21,403 nucleotides of DNA from a virus. This document shows positions 14,775-21,040 of the stretch, in pieces; the stretch's first letter is position 1; each line of letters opens with the position of its first letter. Position numbers and translations under genes: made by a program. The notes below the pieces were generated by a model that made no database searches, was not told where the DNA came from, and worked only from the letters and a program-made list of their open reading frames with translations. The DNA lies in IMG/VR virus record IMGVR_UViG_3300046369_000293, positions 1-21,403 of that record; one strand, given 5' to 3'.

Positions 14775-15536
14775 TTAAACTCTTTTGTATATAGTATCAA
14801 CTAAGAAATCAAAATCTTCTCTTGAATTACAATTTCTATCTTCATTATTTCGTAATGCTAATTTTAATCTTGATTCTAACTTTAAAAAATCTATGTCTTT
14901 ATTTTCTTTAAATTTTCTTCTAAAAGCCCAAACTCTTAAACCTTGCAAAGTAAAAGCCCCTTTTTTATAATTCATCTTTAACATATAGCAAATCTGTGTA
15001 ACATTATCGCTAAACTCTCTGTCTCTAAATTGCAATCTTCCCTCTCTAAAATCATTTTTAGCAGTTGCATATATATCTATTAAGAGACCACAAGGCAATC
15101 CATTATAGATTTCTTTATACATATTATACAAATAAGCATAGTTTGAAAAATACTTTAGATTACTTTTGCCAAATTTGTACCAAGATTCTAAATAATTCTC
15201 ATCGTTCCAACTCTTCTGTATATTATTAAGTTTAGCAACATCTTTTATCACTTGACTTTTATCACCATATTCTTTTCTAACACAGTTTATAAATGGCTGT
15301 TTTGTTTTTAAAAAAGCAGATAAAAGGTGCTGCCCATCTATAACAGCATTTTTTCTACGATCAGAATAATTTAATTTGCCAACTACTGGCAGCCTTAGAA
15401 TGCCACATAACTTAATACTTTCAAGCATAGATTTAACGTGACGTGGTTTTATTGATCTGTTAAATTCTAATAGATTGTCTGTTTTTAATAAAGTCTTTAC
15501 TTCTTCTCTTGATAATTGTTCAATATAATTTGTCAT
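14775..15536 (-). CDS. ParB/sulfiredoxin-fold protein (253 aa)
   Basis: Residues about 20-85 resemble the N-terminal ParB-like fold: NRSIKPRHVKSMLESIKLCG, LRLPVVGKL and VIDGQHLLSAF, where the DGQH at 67-70 corresponds to the DGxHR-type motif. ParB-like phage proteins bind nucleotides and DNA and are often encoded beside methyltransferases. The remaining 165 residues are helical and basic, with several aromatic clusters (YFSNYAYLYNMY), and are not recognised. The gene looks AT-rich and is separated from neighbours by about 48 bases on either side, which differs from the overlapping genes around it. The start follows ACAATTATTATG. Confidence 0.65.
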   Translation of the reverse strand: MTNYIEQLSREEVKTLLKTDNLLEFNRSIKPRHVKSMLESIKLCGILRLPVVGKLNYSDRRKNAVIDGQHLLSAFLKTKQPFINCVRKEYGDKSQVIKDVAKLNNIQKSWNDENYLESWYKFGKSNLKYFSNYAYLYNMYKEIYNGLPCGLLIDIYATAKNDFREGRLQFRDREFSDNVTQICYMLKMNYKKGAFTLQGLRVWAFRRKFKENKDIDFLKLESRLKLALRNNEDRNCNSREDFDFLVDTIYKRV

Positions 15537-15584
15537 AATAATTGTGTTTAATAATTCGCCTACTCTTTAGCTTTTCGGCTTCCG

Positions 15585-16355
15585 CTATAATATTCCTTCT
15601 AAATAATACTCATCTAAATCTACTCCCTGTAAAAAGAAAGTCTCATATATCTTAATGGCTTCTTCTACTTTTGCTTTACCACTTAAATAGAATTCTTCTG
15701 AGCAATGATAGATTCCTATATCTAAACTCTTCTTGTCAATGGCTATAAAAGTAAACGCATCGTAAGGCACGTCAAATAACTGACAATACAGATAGCATTG
15801 AACATTATAGGAAAATTTTTGAGATGTGTACCTAAAGCTGTTTTTTAGGTCTGTAGTCGTCTTAAGATCAACGATTCGATTCTTGCCTAGTACGTCTGCC
15901 TTGCCTCTAAATGGCATACCCATTACTTCTCCTATCGCAGGAACTTCAAACTCTGTGTTTTGTAAATACTTTAATGCTTTCTCATTTCTTAGAAAGGCAT
16001 CCGCTAATCTCTCTGCATCTCTCTTTTCTCTTTTAGTGAATACCTTTCCGTGTTCTTCCTTTGCTAACTTATAAGCCTTAGAGTTTTTTGATTCTACATC
16101 TACAAATACTTGCGAGTTAAATACATCAGGTTCTAGTATTGCTGTGTGAAACAACCATCCATCTCTTAAAGGCTGTGATTCAGGATTGCCATACTTTGTT
16201 ACATTGTAGTAAGTCTTAGGACTTGTAAGCAATAACTTTAGAGATGAACTACTTAGTGCAGCTTTTGACAAGTAACCATAGTAGAAGCTATCGTCTTGCA
16301 TCTTCTCTAGTATTTCTTTTTCTTCGTGCTGTGTTCCGTCTAGTAATGTGATCAT
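15585..16355 (-). CDS. PD-(D/E)XK exonuclease, RecE/lambda-exo-like (256 aa)
   Basis: A probable 5'-3' DNA exonuclease for phage recombination. The layout fits the RecE-type PDDEXK group: LSSSSLKLLLTSPKTYYN near residues 35-51, a Gly-x-x-x-His motif (DGWLFH, His70), then GKADVLG (Asp154) and IVDLKTTT (Asp163, Lys165), followed by a Tyr/Gln motif (YNVQCYLY, 183-190). All expected catalytic positions are present. It overlaps the upstream coiled-coil gene by ATGA. An annealing partner would be expected; the SSB-like or OB-fold proteins encoded at 19332-19986 may contribute, but no RecT/Erf is recognised. Confidence 0.85.
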   Translation of the reverse strand: MITLLDGTQHEEKEILEKMQDDSFYYGYLSKAALSSSSLKLLLTSPKTYYNVTKYGNPESQPLRDGWLFHTAILEPDVFNSQVFVDVESKNSKAYKLAKEEHGKVFTKREKRDAERLADAFLRNEKALKYLQNTEFEVPAIGEVMGMPFRGKADVLGKNRIVDLKTTTDLKNSFRYTSQKFSYNVQCYLYCQLFDVPYDAFTFIAIDKKSLDIGIYHCSEEFYLSGKAKVEEAIKIYETFFLQGVDLDEYYLEGIL

Positions 16356-16657
16356 ATCTTGTTTAGTTTTTCTTCTGCTTTTCTTGCTCTTTGTACTGCT
16401 CTTAATTTATCTGCTCTATATTCTGATACAATGTCAAGCATATTATCTCGCTCTTCTTTTAGCTTAATGTTATAAAATGCTATCTCACTCATAGCACTTA
16501 TTATCTTATCAAGTTCTTTATTGCTTTTTAACTTTGACCACTTTAATAAAACTTCTGATACTAAGTTAAAGTTGTTTATGTACTTAATATCTTGTAGTGT
16601 GTCAATCTTTAAATAGGTAGCTTCCTTTGAACTCCTATTGAGTATATTGTTTATCAT
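16352..16657 (-). CDS. Coiled-coil protein of unknown function (101 aa)
   Basis: A basic helical protein with an N-terminal INNILNRSSKEATYLKID stretch and a long C-terminal helix (about residues 50-101), rich in Lys, Arg, Glu and Ala (ERDNMLDIVSEYRADKLRAV), likely a coiled coil. No family recognised. It is the first gene after the promoter at 16674-16703 and overlaps the exonuclease start as ATGA, so it may serve with that enzyme. Confidence 0.65.
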   Translation of the reverse strand: MINNILNRSSKEATYLKIDTLQDIKYINNFNLVSEVLLKWSKLKSNKELDKIISAMSEIAFYNIKLKEERDNMLDIVSEYRADKLRAVQRARKAEEKLNKI

Positions 16658-16673
16658 ATCTAAAGGTTTTTAA

Positions 16674-16703
16674 CAAATATAAATAAAATATCTATACCTG
16701 CAA
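16674..16703 (-). promoter_or_regulatory. Bacteroidetes-type promoter
   Basis: Minus strand TTG (16701-16703), 19 bp, TATATTTG (16674-16681). Same -7 box and spacing as at 11702-11732. The -33 box lies two bases outside the stop codon of the upstream 46-aa gene. It would transcribe the exonuclease, ParB-like, methyltransferase, DnaA-like and terminase genes. Confidence 0.72.
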
Positions 16704-16704
16704 G

Positions 16705-16845
16705 TTATTTGTTTTTCTTTATGTACTTAATTTGCTCTTCATTTTTCGCTTTGATGGATTGTAAACGATTATCAGGTGCATATCTATATCCTAGAATAGG
16801 ATTGATTCCTAAGTTCCAAAAGTCATATCTATCTTCGTTATTCAT
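16705..16845 (-). CDS. Small protein of unknown function (46 aa)
   Basis: A complete 46-codon frame, ATG at 16843-16845 overlapping the upstream TAA by 8 bases (ATGAATAA), stop TAA at 16705-16707. It starts MNNEDRYDFWNLGINPILGY and ends in a Lys/Gln/Glu-rich helix (IKAKNEEQIKYIKKNK). It has no membrane segment and no known family. The ATG overlap and plausible composition argue for a real gene. It is the last gene before the internal promoter. Confidence 0.6.
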   Translation of the reverse strand: MNNEDRYDFWNLGINPILGYRYAPDNRLQSIKAKNEEQIKYIKKNK

Positions 16846-17251
16846 TGAGTTGCATTATTGTGGCTTGTGATTCTTCTAAAAGGTAAACAGCTTTGTTTGC
16901 TCGTTTCTTAGTCCATAGTGTAGTGTCAGGGCAATACATTTCTAATGGTTCAGGTAGTGTGATCTCATTTAGCCAAAACAAATAGTTGGCTTTAGGATCA
17001 TTTACAAAATATAGCTTCACCATATCGTGAGGCATATCCATTAGCTGATCGTATTTGTACTTCTCAAGCATCTTAGTCTCGTAGTACTTAGTTCTAAACT
17101 TCATCTCTACACAACACTCATTTCCTTTAGGTGTAGAACCTACTGCATCGTAATGCTCAAAGCCACCACCACACCATTCTAAGTCCCAACCATCAAAATT
17201 AAGCAAAGCTATTAGTGCTTTCTCCCATTTATGTACATCACTAATCTGCAT
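16838..17251 (-). CDS. PD-(D/E)XK-like nuclease or resolvase (137 aa)
   Basis: The pattern HYDAVGSTPKGNECCVEMKFR (split here as HYDAVG and CCVEMKFR) gives Asp, then Glu-x-Lys about 15 residues later, as in small restriction-like nucleases and Holliday junction resolvases. It is preceded by an N-terminal helix and FDGWDLEWCGGG. The C-terminal part carries a conserved-looking YFVNDPKANYLFWL and CPDTTLWTKK. A longer start exists at 17272, but the ATG at 17249-17251 gives an 11-base overlap with the upstream gene, like other junctions, so I prefer it. It may process replication or packaging intermediates. Fold assignment is tentative. Confidence 0.6.
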   Translation of the reverse strand: MQISDVHKWEKALIALLNFDGWDLEWCGGGFEHYDAVGSTPKGNECCVEMKFRTKYYETKMLEKYKYDQLMDMPHDMVKLYFVNDPKANYLFWLNEITLPEPLEMYCPDTTLWTKKRANKAVYLLEESQATIMQLNE

Positions 17252-17447
17252 AAGGGAGAGCGTAAATATCATTTAAATCTTGTATCCACCTCTTAACTTC
17301 TTTAGGGTTACAAGTGCAAGGCTTGTAGTAAGTGTGCTTAAAATACAAAGCGTGTAACTCGCTAATCATAACAAGTTCTTCGTGTGTAACAGTATTCTTT
17401 TTTACTGATCTAAATTTTCTCCAAAGTTTTTTATCTTCTTCGTCCAT
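17241..17447 (-). CDS. Small hypothetical phage protein (68 aa)
   Basis: An acidic-then-basic helical protein, MDEEDKKLWRKFRSVKKN at the start, then EELVMISELHALYFKHTYYKP, CTCNPKEVKRWIQDLNDIY at the end. The Cys-Thr-Cys could bind metal with nearby His residues. The type (ELHA...YF.H.Y...CTCN...RWI.DL) seems familiar among Bacteroidetes phage proteins of unknown role. A GTG start at 17501 would overlap the upstream gene by 71 bases; the ATG at 17445-17447 gives a 17-base overlap, so I chose it. Likely part of the early operon. Confidence 0.62.
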   Translation of the reverse strand: MDEEDKKLWRKFRSVKKNTVTHEELVMISELHALYFKHTYYKPCTCNPKEVKRWIQDLNDIYALPYAD

Positions 17448-17595
17448 CTTTTCTGTTGATTTTAATGTTGTTGAGTGCTTCTTTTCTATCTTCACATCCA
17501 CAGTCTTCTATTCCTATCAAGCCTGTAACTTTTTCTACAAGCCATTTTATTCCTGTGTATTTAAATATTGTTTCTAGTAAGTCTCCTAATCTCAT
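17431..17595 (-). CDS. Small Cys-containing protein (54 aa)
   Basis: A complete frame, ATG at 17593-17595 overlapping the sigma-factor stop (ATGA), TAA at 17431-17433. It starts MRLGDLLETIFKYTGIKWLV, continues VEKVTGLIGIEDCGCEDRK (Cys32-x-Cys34) and ends in a basic tail. Short phage proteins of the form helix, then CxC, then a helix are common, from memory, in Bacteroidetes phages next to replication genes. The ATGA coupling and well-formed sequence support it; the function is unknown. Confidence 0.68.
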   Translation of the reverse strand: MRLGDLLETIFKYTGIKWLVEKVTGLIGIEDCGCEDRKEALNNIKINRKDGRRR

Positions 17596-18086
17596 AATAA
17601 TCTTTCTTTTAAAATTTGTTTTACTTTCTTATAAGTGTTATATAAAGAGTAATAGCTTATTCCTGTGTTCCTAGATAACTCCGACACACTCATCTCACCA
17701 TCTAAGAGTTCAAACACCTTTCTATCATACCAGTATAAATCCTCTAAGGTTTCCATTACATCTTTATGTATTTCATTATGTGTTTTGTCACCAATCATAT
17801 CCTGATCTGCTTGCATCTCTAACAACATAAATTCTGCTTCGTCTATATAATTCACTCTTTTTTCTTTTCTCTTGAGGTCTAAAAATAATGTTCTAAGTAT
17901 TTTGTATATGTAATAATAGTTTACTGTTTCATCGTATTTAATATCTAATCCTGATTCTAATAGTCCGTGAAGTTTTAAGTACATCTCTTGCACTAAGTCC
18001 TCAGCTGTGTCGCTATTGCAGCCAAAGGACTCTACGATCTCACACCATTGTTTATGCTTTTTATATGCCTGTATTAAAACATCCAT
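17592..18086 (-). CDS. Sigma-70 family (ECF-like) RNA polymerase sigma factor (164 aa)
   Basis: It would direct host RNA polymerase to phage promoters. Region 2 spans about residues 25-80, with DTAEDLVQEMYLKLH and YKILRTLFLDLKRKEKR (the core-binding and -10 recognising helices). Region 4 spans about 113-162, with LEDLYWYDRKVFELL, then a helix-turn-helix, MSVSELSRNTGISYYSLYNTYKKV, for -35 recognition. The length, about 165 aa, is that of small ECF sigma factors; no sigma region 1.1 or 3 is seen. It lies in the early/middle operon, fitting a switch to late genes. The CGTTATAT motif before three late genes is a candidate target. Confidence 0.78.
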   Translation of the reverse strand: MDVLIQAYKKHKQWCEIVESFGCNSDTAEDLVQEMYLKLHGLLESGLDIKYDETVNYYYIYKILRTLFLDLKRKEKRVNYIDEAEFMLLEMQADQDMIGDKTHNEIHKDVMETLEDLYWYDRKVFELLDGEMSVSELSRNTGISYYSLYNTYKKVKQILKERLL

Positions 18087-18271
18087 TAAAGAATAGTTAT
18101 GTGTACTCCAAATAAGAAAAACATTAATGTGATCTGTCTGTAAAAATTCTCCTCATCGTATTCTGTGTCAGGTTCTAGGCTAGGATCATAATATAAAATA
18201 CCTGCGCTAATTCCATAAATAGGAATGAACTGAATATTTACTTGTGTGTCTCCAAAAAAGAAATCAATCAT
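18086..18271 (-). CDS. Small hydrophobic hypothetical protein (61 aa)
   Basis: A 61-aa protein, MIDFFFGDTQVNIQFIPIYG at the start, then GISAGILYYDPSLEPDTEYD and a C-terminal hydrophobic stretch (ITLMFFLFGVHITIL). The acidic middle separates two hydrophobic ends, so it might associate with the membrane, but neither end is a clear full-length transmembrane helix. Similar short proteins occur in Bacteroidetes phages with unknown role. Start and stop overlap the neighbouring genes by one to four bases, so it is translationally linked to the sigma factor. Confidence 0.65.
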   Translation of the reverse strand: MIDFFFGDTQVNIQFIPIYGISAGILYYDPSLEPDTEYDEENFYRQITLMFFLFGVHITIL

Positions 18272-18375
18272 TTAAATAAGTTTTGGTCTGTAAAATAATC
18301 TAATATTATAGCAACTATTACTACTGCTGATGCTCCACCAACTAACCATATGATAAATTCTATAAACTGCATCAT
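18268..18375 (-). CDS. Tiny single-span membrane protein (35 aa)
   Basis: A complete 35-codon frame beginning ATG ATG (18373-18375, next ATG at 18370), overlapping the TGA of the ATPase gene as ATGA, and ending in TGA (18268-18270) overlapping the next ATG as ATGA. It has one transmembrane segment, IEFIIWLVGGASAVVIVAII (about residues 5-24), followed by DYFTDQNLFK. Double ATGA coupling makes a real gene likely. Function unknown. Confidence 0.68.
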   Translation of the reverse strand: MMQFIEFIIWLVGGASAVVIVAIILDYFTDQNLFK

Positions 18376-19271
18376 ATCTCGCCTAGTGTTTTATGTAACA
18401 TATTTTCTCCGTTAATAGTAAAGCCTACGTTGTTAGGAACTGATCTCATCATAATTGGGCTATCTATTCCTGTAGGTCTTCCATTAGTATCCATATCCTT
18501 GATTTTTCTAATATGCACCATAGAATACATCCAGTCAGTTGGATGCTGCGTGTACCTGTGCATTACTAAAAATGAATCAGATCGGTTAATATGCTTACCC
18601 CCTCCTTCAGCATCAGAACCCCAGGGAGCAACAGGATGTCCTGAGTATTCGTGATTAGAAGGATGTAGCTTTCTTAAAGCCTCAGTAGCAGCGTGCATAC
18701 AAAGCAACAAGGTTACATTGTTAGTCTTGCAAAATACTCTAAAAGCAGAACTAGCTTCATAGTCGTAGTCGTGTTTGCTAATACCTCTAAGCTGTGATTT
18801 GTCAATCATAAGTGAGTTATAAGGGTCTATCATAAATCCTTGATAGTTCCACGCTTTCTTTATCTCTTGTCCTAAATCTAAGAGTTTGCTATATGTATAT
18901 AACGTATTTGGATCAATAATTTTAAAATATTCATTTACCCATCTTGTCTTTTCTAGGAAAACTTTTTCTTCTATTTTGTTAATTGGCAACCCTGTAAGAA
19001 ACTCTATTAGCTTTCTAATAATAGTGTATGCTTCATTCTCACTAGAATATATCAGCCATTTAATTTTATGTTTTACAGAGTACAATAACATAATGTAAAG
19101 TATCGTTGTGGTCTTTCCTGTGTTGCTATGCCCTAAGACAATATTGTATTGACCTAGAGAGAGTTTAAAATATTCATCAAAGTCAGGTATTCCTAGCGTG
19201 TATGCTTGTCTTACTTCACCTTTTCGAATCTTATTTAGCTTATCAATTTGTTCTTGGATGTTTAATATCAT
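18372..19271 (-). CDS. RecA/DnaB-fold ATPase, probable replicative helicase (299 aa)
   Basis: A P-loop ATPase of the RecA/DnaB group. Walker A is at residues 47-54 (GHSNTGKT), a catalytic Glu region at SSENE (76-80), Walker B at GFMIDPYN (145-152), and a His-containing sensor at LLLCMHA (188-194). An arginine-finger-like KIKDMDTNGRPTG follows (256-268). At 299 aa it is smaller than DnaB because the N-terminal primase-interaction domain is missing. No primase gene is seen in the window, so it may use host DnaG. It would unwind phage DNA at the fork. A terminator lies upstream, but no clear promoter is visible before it. Confidence 0.82.
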   Translation of the reverse strand: MILNIQEQIDKLNKIRKGEVRQAYTLGIPDFDEYFKLSLGQYNIVLGHSNTGKTTTILYIMLLYSVKHKIKWLIYSSENEAYTIIRKLIEFLTGLPINKIEEKVFLEKTRWVNEYFKIIDPNTLYTYSKLLDLGQEIKKAWNYQGFMIDPYNSLMIDKSQLRGISKHDYDYEASSAFRVFCKTNNVTLLLCMHAATEALRKLHPSNHEYSGHPVAPWGSDAEGGGKHINRSDSFLVMHRYTQHPTDWMYSMVHIRKIKDMDTNGRPTGIDSPIMMRSVPNNVGFTINGENMLHKTLGEI

Positions 19272-19302
19272 AATACTAATTTATATAAAAAATTTTTAAT
19301 GC

Positions 19303-19325
19303 AAAAAAAAGGGGCTAAATGCCCC
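19303..19325 (-). terminator. Rho-independent terminator
   Basis: Minus strand GGGGC-ATTTA-GCCCC (stem at 19311-19325) followed by eight T (19303-19310). It ends the SSB-like operon. The ATPase gene begins at 19271, 32 bases beyond the T-tract. Confidence 0.85.
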
Positions 19326-19331
19326 CTCTTC

Positions 19332-19607
19332 TTAAAATGGTAAATCTACTTCCCTGTCAGGAGAATGATCAGTAGAAGTCACTTCCTTTTCCTTCTTCCA
19401 CGTATTCACCTCTGCATATAGCTTACCACTCTTCGCTTTCTTAATGTCGATATTTAACCTACCTTCATTAGCTGCTGCTATTCCTTTGTGCTTAACTAAA
19501 GTCTTAGCAAACTGTTCTACACTAACTGATATTCTCATTGGTAACCAGTCCTTGTCTGTTTCGAATGCAAACATTCCGTCTGCAAATAATTTTTCTGTAC
19601 TATCCAT
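19332..19607 (-). CDS. SSB-like protein (91 aa)
   Basis: The last residues, REVDLPF, imitate the acidic C-terminal tip of bacterial SSB (usually DDIPF or DDLPF), which recruits replication and repair partners. The upstream body is a compact beta-rich domain: FAFETDKDWLPMRISVSVEQ, an amphipathic helix (FAKTLVKHKGIAAANEGR), then strands LNIDIKKAKSGKLYAEVNTW. It is shorter than cellular SSB (about 170 aa). A longer start exists at 19670, but the ATG at 19605-19607 gives an 8-base overlap with the upstream gene, so I prefer it. It probably binds single-stranded DNA with the OB-fold-like neighbour; not proven by sequence. Confidence 0.62.
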   Translation of the reverse strand: MDSTEKLFADGMFAFETDKDWLPMRISVSVEQFAKTLVKHKGIAAANEGRLNIDIKKAKSGKLYAEVNTWKKEKEVTSTDHSPDREVDLPF

Positions 19608-19986
19608 TATATACGTAATTTTCAAATATTTTAGCTGTTCCTTTAATTTTTTCTTCATCCCAGTTGTCATCTTTAGAATAAAGAATGACTGCTGCTTTTA
19701 ACATACTCTGTCTAATGATGTATTTTTGCACATCGTCTTTAGGAGCGTTAGTAGTTCTACTTGTTTGACTACTTGCTGCTGCAGGCTGCTCATAAACTAG
19801 CTTACCTGTTTGATATTCCTCATTTTTGTCATAGGTTACTACATCTCCAACATTCTTTTTGAAGTCACCGACTGCTAAGAATCCTAAAGAGTCACCATTT
19901 GCAAAAGATACTTGATACTTGTTAAAGGTTCTTTGACCATTGCTCCAAGTGCCTTTTGGCTCTACACTTGTAATTTTACTTTGCAT
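19600..19986 (-). CDS. OB-fold-like DNA-binding protein (128 aa)
   Basis: The first 65 residues look like an OB-fold: QSKITSVEPKGTWSNGQRTF, KYQVSFANGDSLGFLAVG, VGDVVTYDKNEEYQTGKLVY. A Ser/Ala/Thr-rich linker (about 68-83) leads to a helical C-terminus, VQKYIIRQSMLKAAVILYSKDD, with a final basic/acidic helix. It precedes the SSB-like gene, so the two may act on single-stranded DNA during replication or recombination. Start context ACAATTATTATG is shared with other genes. No database family is certain. Confidence 0.6.
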   Translation of the reverse strand: MQSKITSVEPKGTWSNGQRTFNKYQVSFANGDSLGFLAVGDFKKNVGDVVTYDKNEEYQTGKLVYEQPAAASSQTSRTTNAPKDDVQKYIIRQSMLKAAVILYSKDDNWDEEKIKGTAKIFENYVYNG

Positions 19987-20095
19987 AATAATTGTTTTGA
20001 TTAATTTCTAACTTTGCCTCTAGTTCGGCAACCTTGTTCTCTAGTGCTTCAACTCTGACTATATAAAGTCTTAGTAAATCTTCGCTATAAGTCAT
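19976..20095 (-). CDS. Tiny coiled-coil protein (39 aa)
   Basis: A complete 39-codon frame, ATG at 20093-20095, stop TAA at 19976-19978. It overlaps the upstream stop and the downstream start by 11 bases each. Product: MTYSEDLLRLYIVRVEALEN then KVAELEAKLEINQNNYYAK. Leu and Val at heptad positions make a leucine-zipper-like helix, so a dimer or a partner-binding peptide is likely. Function unknown. The 11-base overlaps match others in the window. Confidence 0.6.
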   Translation of the reverse strand: MTYSEDLLRLYIVRVEALENKVAELEAKLEINQNNYYAK

Positions 20096-20222
20096 AGCCA
20101 ACTATTTTAAAGTCAACTCTGCTTTGTAACTCTTCTTTACAAGCCTTCCTGTAAGCATCTAGTAATTCTGGATTTCTAACAGCATCCATAAGCTGTTCAT
20201 TGGAATAATACTTAATGTTCAT
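20085..20222 (-). CDS. Small protein of unknown function (45 aa)
   Basis: A complete 45-codon frame with ATG at 20220-20222 and TAG at 20085-20087. It starts MNIKYYSNEQLMDAVRNPEL and ends CKEELQSRVDFKIVGYDL, helical with a possible edge strand at the end. It is the first gene behind the promoter at 20252-20281, and its leader (AAGTATTATG) resembles that of the ATPase gene. No family is recognised. Confidence 0.62.
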   Translation of the reverse strand: MNIKYYSNEQLMDAVRNPELLDAYRKACKEELQSRVDFKIVGYDL

Positions 20223-20251
20223 AATACTTAAATTTTAATGTTACTTGTCAA

Positions 20252-20281
20252 CAAATATAAATAAAAAAATAAATAAACAAA
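20252..20281 (-). promoter_or_regulatory. Bacteroidetes-type promoter
   Basis: Minus strand TTTG (20278-20281), 18 bp, TATATTTG (20252-20259). The -33 box overlaps the T-tract of the upstream terminator, so one short segment both ends one unit and starts the next. It would drive the 45-aa, coiled-coil, OB-fold-like and SSB-like genes. Confidence 0.75.
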
Positions 20282-20311
20282 AAAAAAGGGCAGAAAACTT
20301 AATCTCTACCC
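20279..20311 (-). terminator. Rho-independent terminator
   Basis: Minus strand GGGTAGAGA, loop TTAAGT, TTTTCTGCCC region: a 9-bp stem (two G-T pairs) at 20288-20311, followed by nine T (20279-20287). It lies after the NinG-like gene and closes that unit. The interval 20223-20363 holds only this terminator and the promoter. Confidence 0.85.
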
Positions 20312-20363
20312 CTTCTTCTCCAAGTATTATGATAAACTTATAGCAAATATAAGCATTTGTATC

Positions 20364-20750
20364 CTACTTTAATACTCTTTTTAGTTCTTTTTCATAGTGC
20401 GAGATCATATCTTCTAACTCATCATTTGATATCTTGACAGTTGTTTTACTAAGCAGATACATTTTCTCTGCTGTTTCTTCTCCTAATCGCTTTCCATACT
20501 CATATTGCATCCCCTGTTTCATAATATTGCAGCTGTAGCACTGAGGTCGACAATTTTCTTCATCCCATCTAGTTGCATAGTTCTTGCGTGACATAAAATG
20601 TCCATTCTGTATCTTCTTAACTGGATACTCCCTGTCGCAAGTGAAGCATTTTACTATACCCTGCTTGTTAGCATATTTGTTTCTAACATACTGAGAGAAT
20701 ATAATATCTAGCTTCTTAACTAGTCTTGATCTGATAGGCTTTTTAGCCAT
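20364..20750 (-). CDS. NinG/Rap-like recombination protein (128 aa)
   Basis: It resembles lambda NinG (Rap), a recombination endonuclease that acts on branched DNA. Two zinc-type Cys pairs are visible, CFTC (35-38) and CYSC (71-74), around NGHFMSRKNYATRW with His51 and ENCRPQ, an HNH-like arrangement. A basic N-terminus (KKPIRSRLVKKLD) and helical C-terminus complete it. The length is shorter than lambda NinG (about 200 aa), but similar short versions are common in Bacteroidetes phages. It overlaps the upstream gene by 8 bases. Confidence 0.85.
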   Translation of the reverse strand: MAKKPIRSRLVKKLDIIFSQYVRNKYANKQGIVKCFTCDREYPVKKIQNGHFMSRKNYATRWDEENCRPQCYSCNIMKQGMQYEYGKRLGEETAEKMYLLSKTTVKISNDELEDMISHYEKELKRVLK

Positions 20751-20991
20751 TAGTTAAATCCTTTTCATTCATATGTGCCTCTAAGATATAACCATCTAAC
20801 GGATTAACAGAGGCTATTGCTCTATATATTTTTCTGCTTACAGCTTTCACTTCTGCTTTTTCTTTTTTAGTTGAGTCGATTCCTAGATTCGTATACATAT
20901 TTGCATCGATCTCTAAGAGAGCATCAACTTTTCTTTTAACACTCCAAGTCTTGTATCTAGTAATTTTGTTTATCCTTTCTAAAATTTCCAT
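20743..20991 (-). CDS. Small basic hypothetical protein (82 aa)
   Basis: An 82-aa helical, basic protein, MEILERINKITRYKTWSVKR at the start, KEKAEVKAVSRKIYRAIASV in the middle, ending in AHMNEKDLTNG. It is the first gene after the repeat cluster and is coupled to the NinG-like gene by an 8-base overlap. Lysine and arginine content would allow nucleic-acid binding, but no domain is recognised. Upstream are AT-rich bases without a clear Bacteroidetes promoter. Confidence 0.62.
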   Translation of the reverse strand: MEILERINKITRYKTWSVKRKVDALLEIDANMYTNLGIDSTKKEKAEVKAVSRKIYRAIASVNPLDGYILEAHMNEKDLTNG

Positions 20992-21040
20992 CTTTTTTCT
21001 TGCAAGTTATAAAAAATATTTGTTTTTTGTCTAACTACTT

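Noticed and set aside
17241-17501. Longer GTG-started version of the 68-aa gene
   Set aside because: It would overlap the 54-aa gene by 71 bases, while an ATG at 17447 gives the short overlap usual in this operon.
18897-18904. ATATAACG (CGTTATAT on the minus strand) inside the ATPase gene
   Set aside because: It lies within a reading frame, has no ATG four bases downstream and no AAAATGCAAA 15 bp upstream, so it serves as a background example for the late-promoter motif.
20344-20351. CAAATATA, a further match to the -7 box (TATATTTG on the minus strand)
   Set aside because: No TTG lies 17-20 bp upstream, and a transcript from here would run straight into the terminator at 20288-20311.
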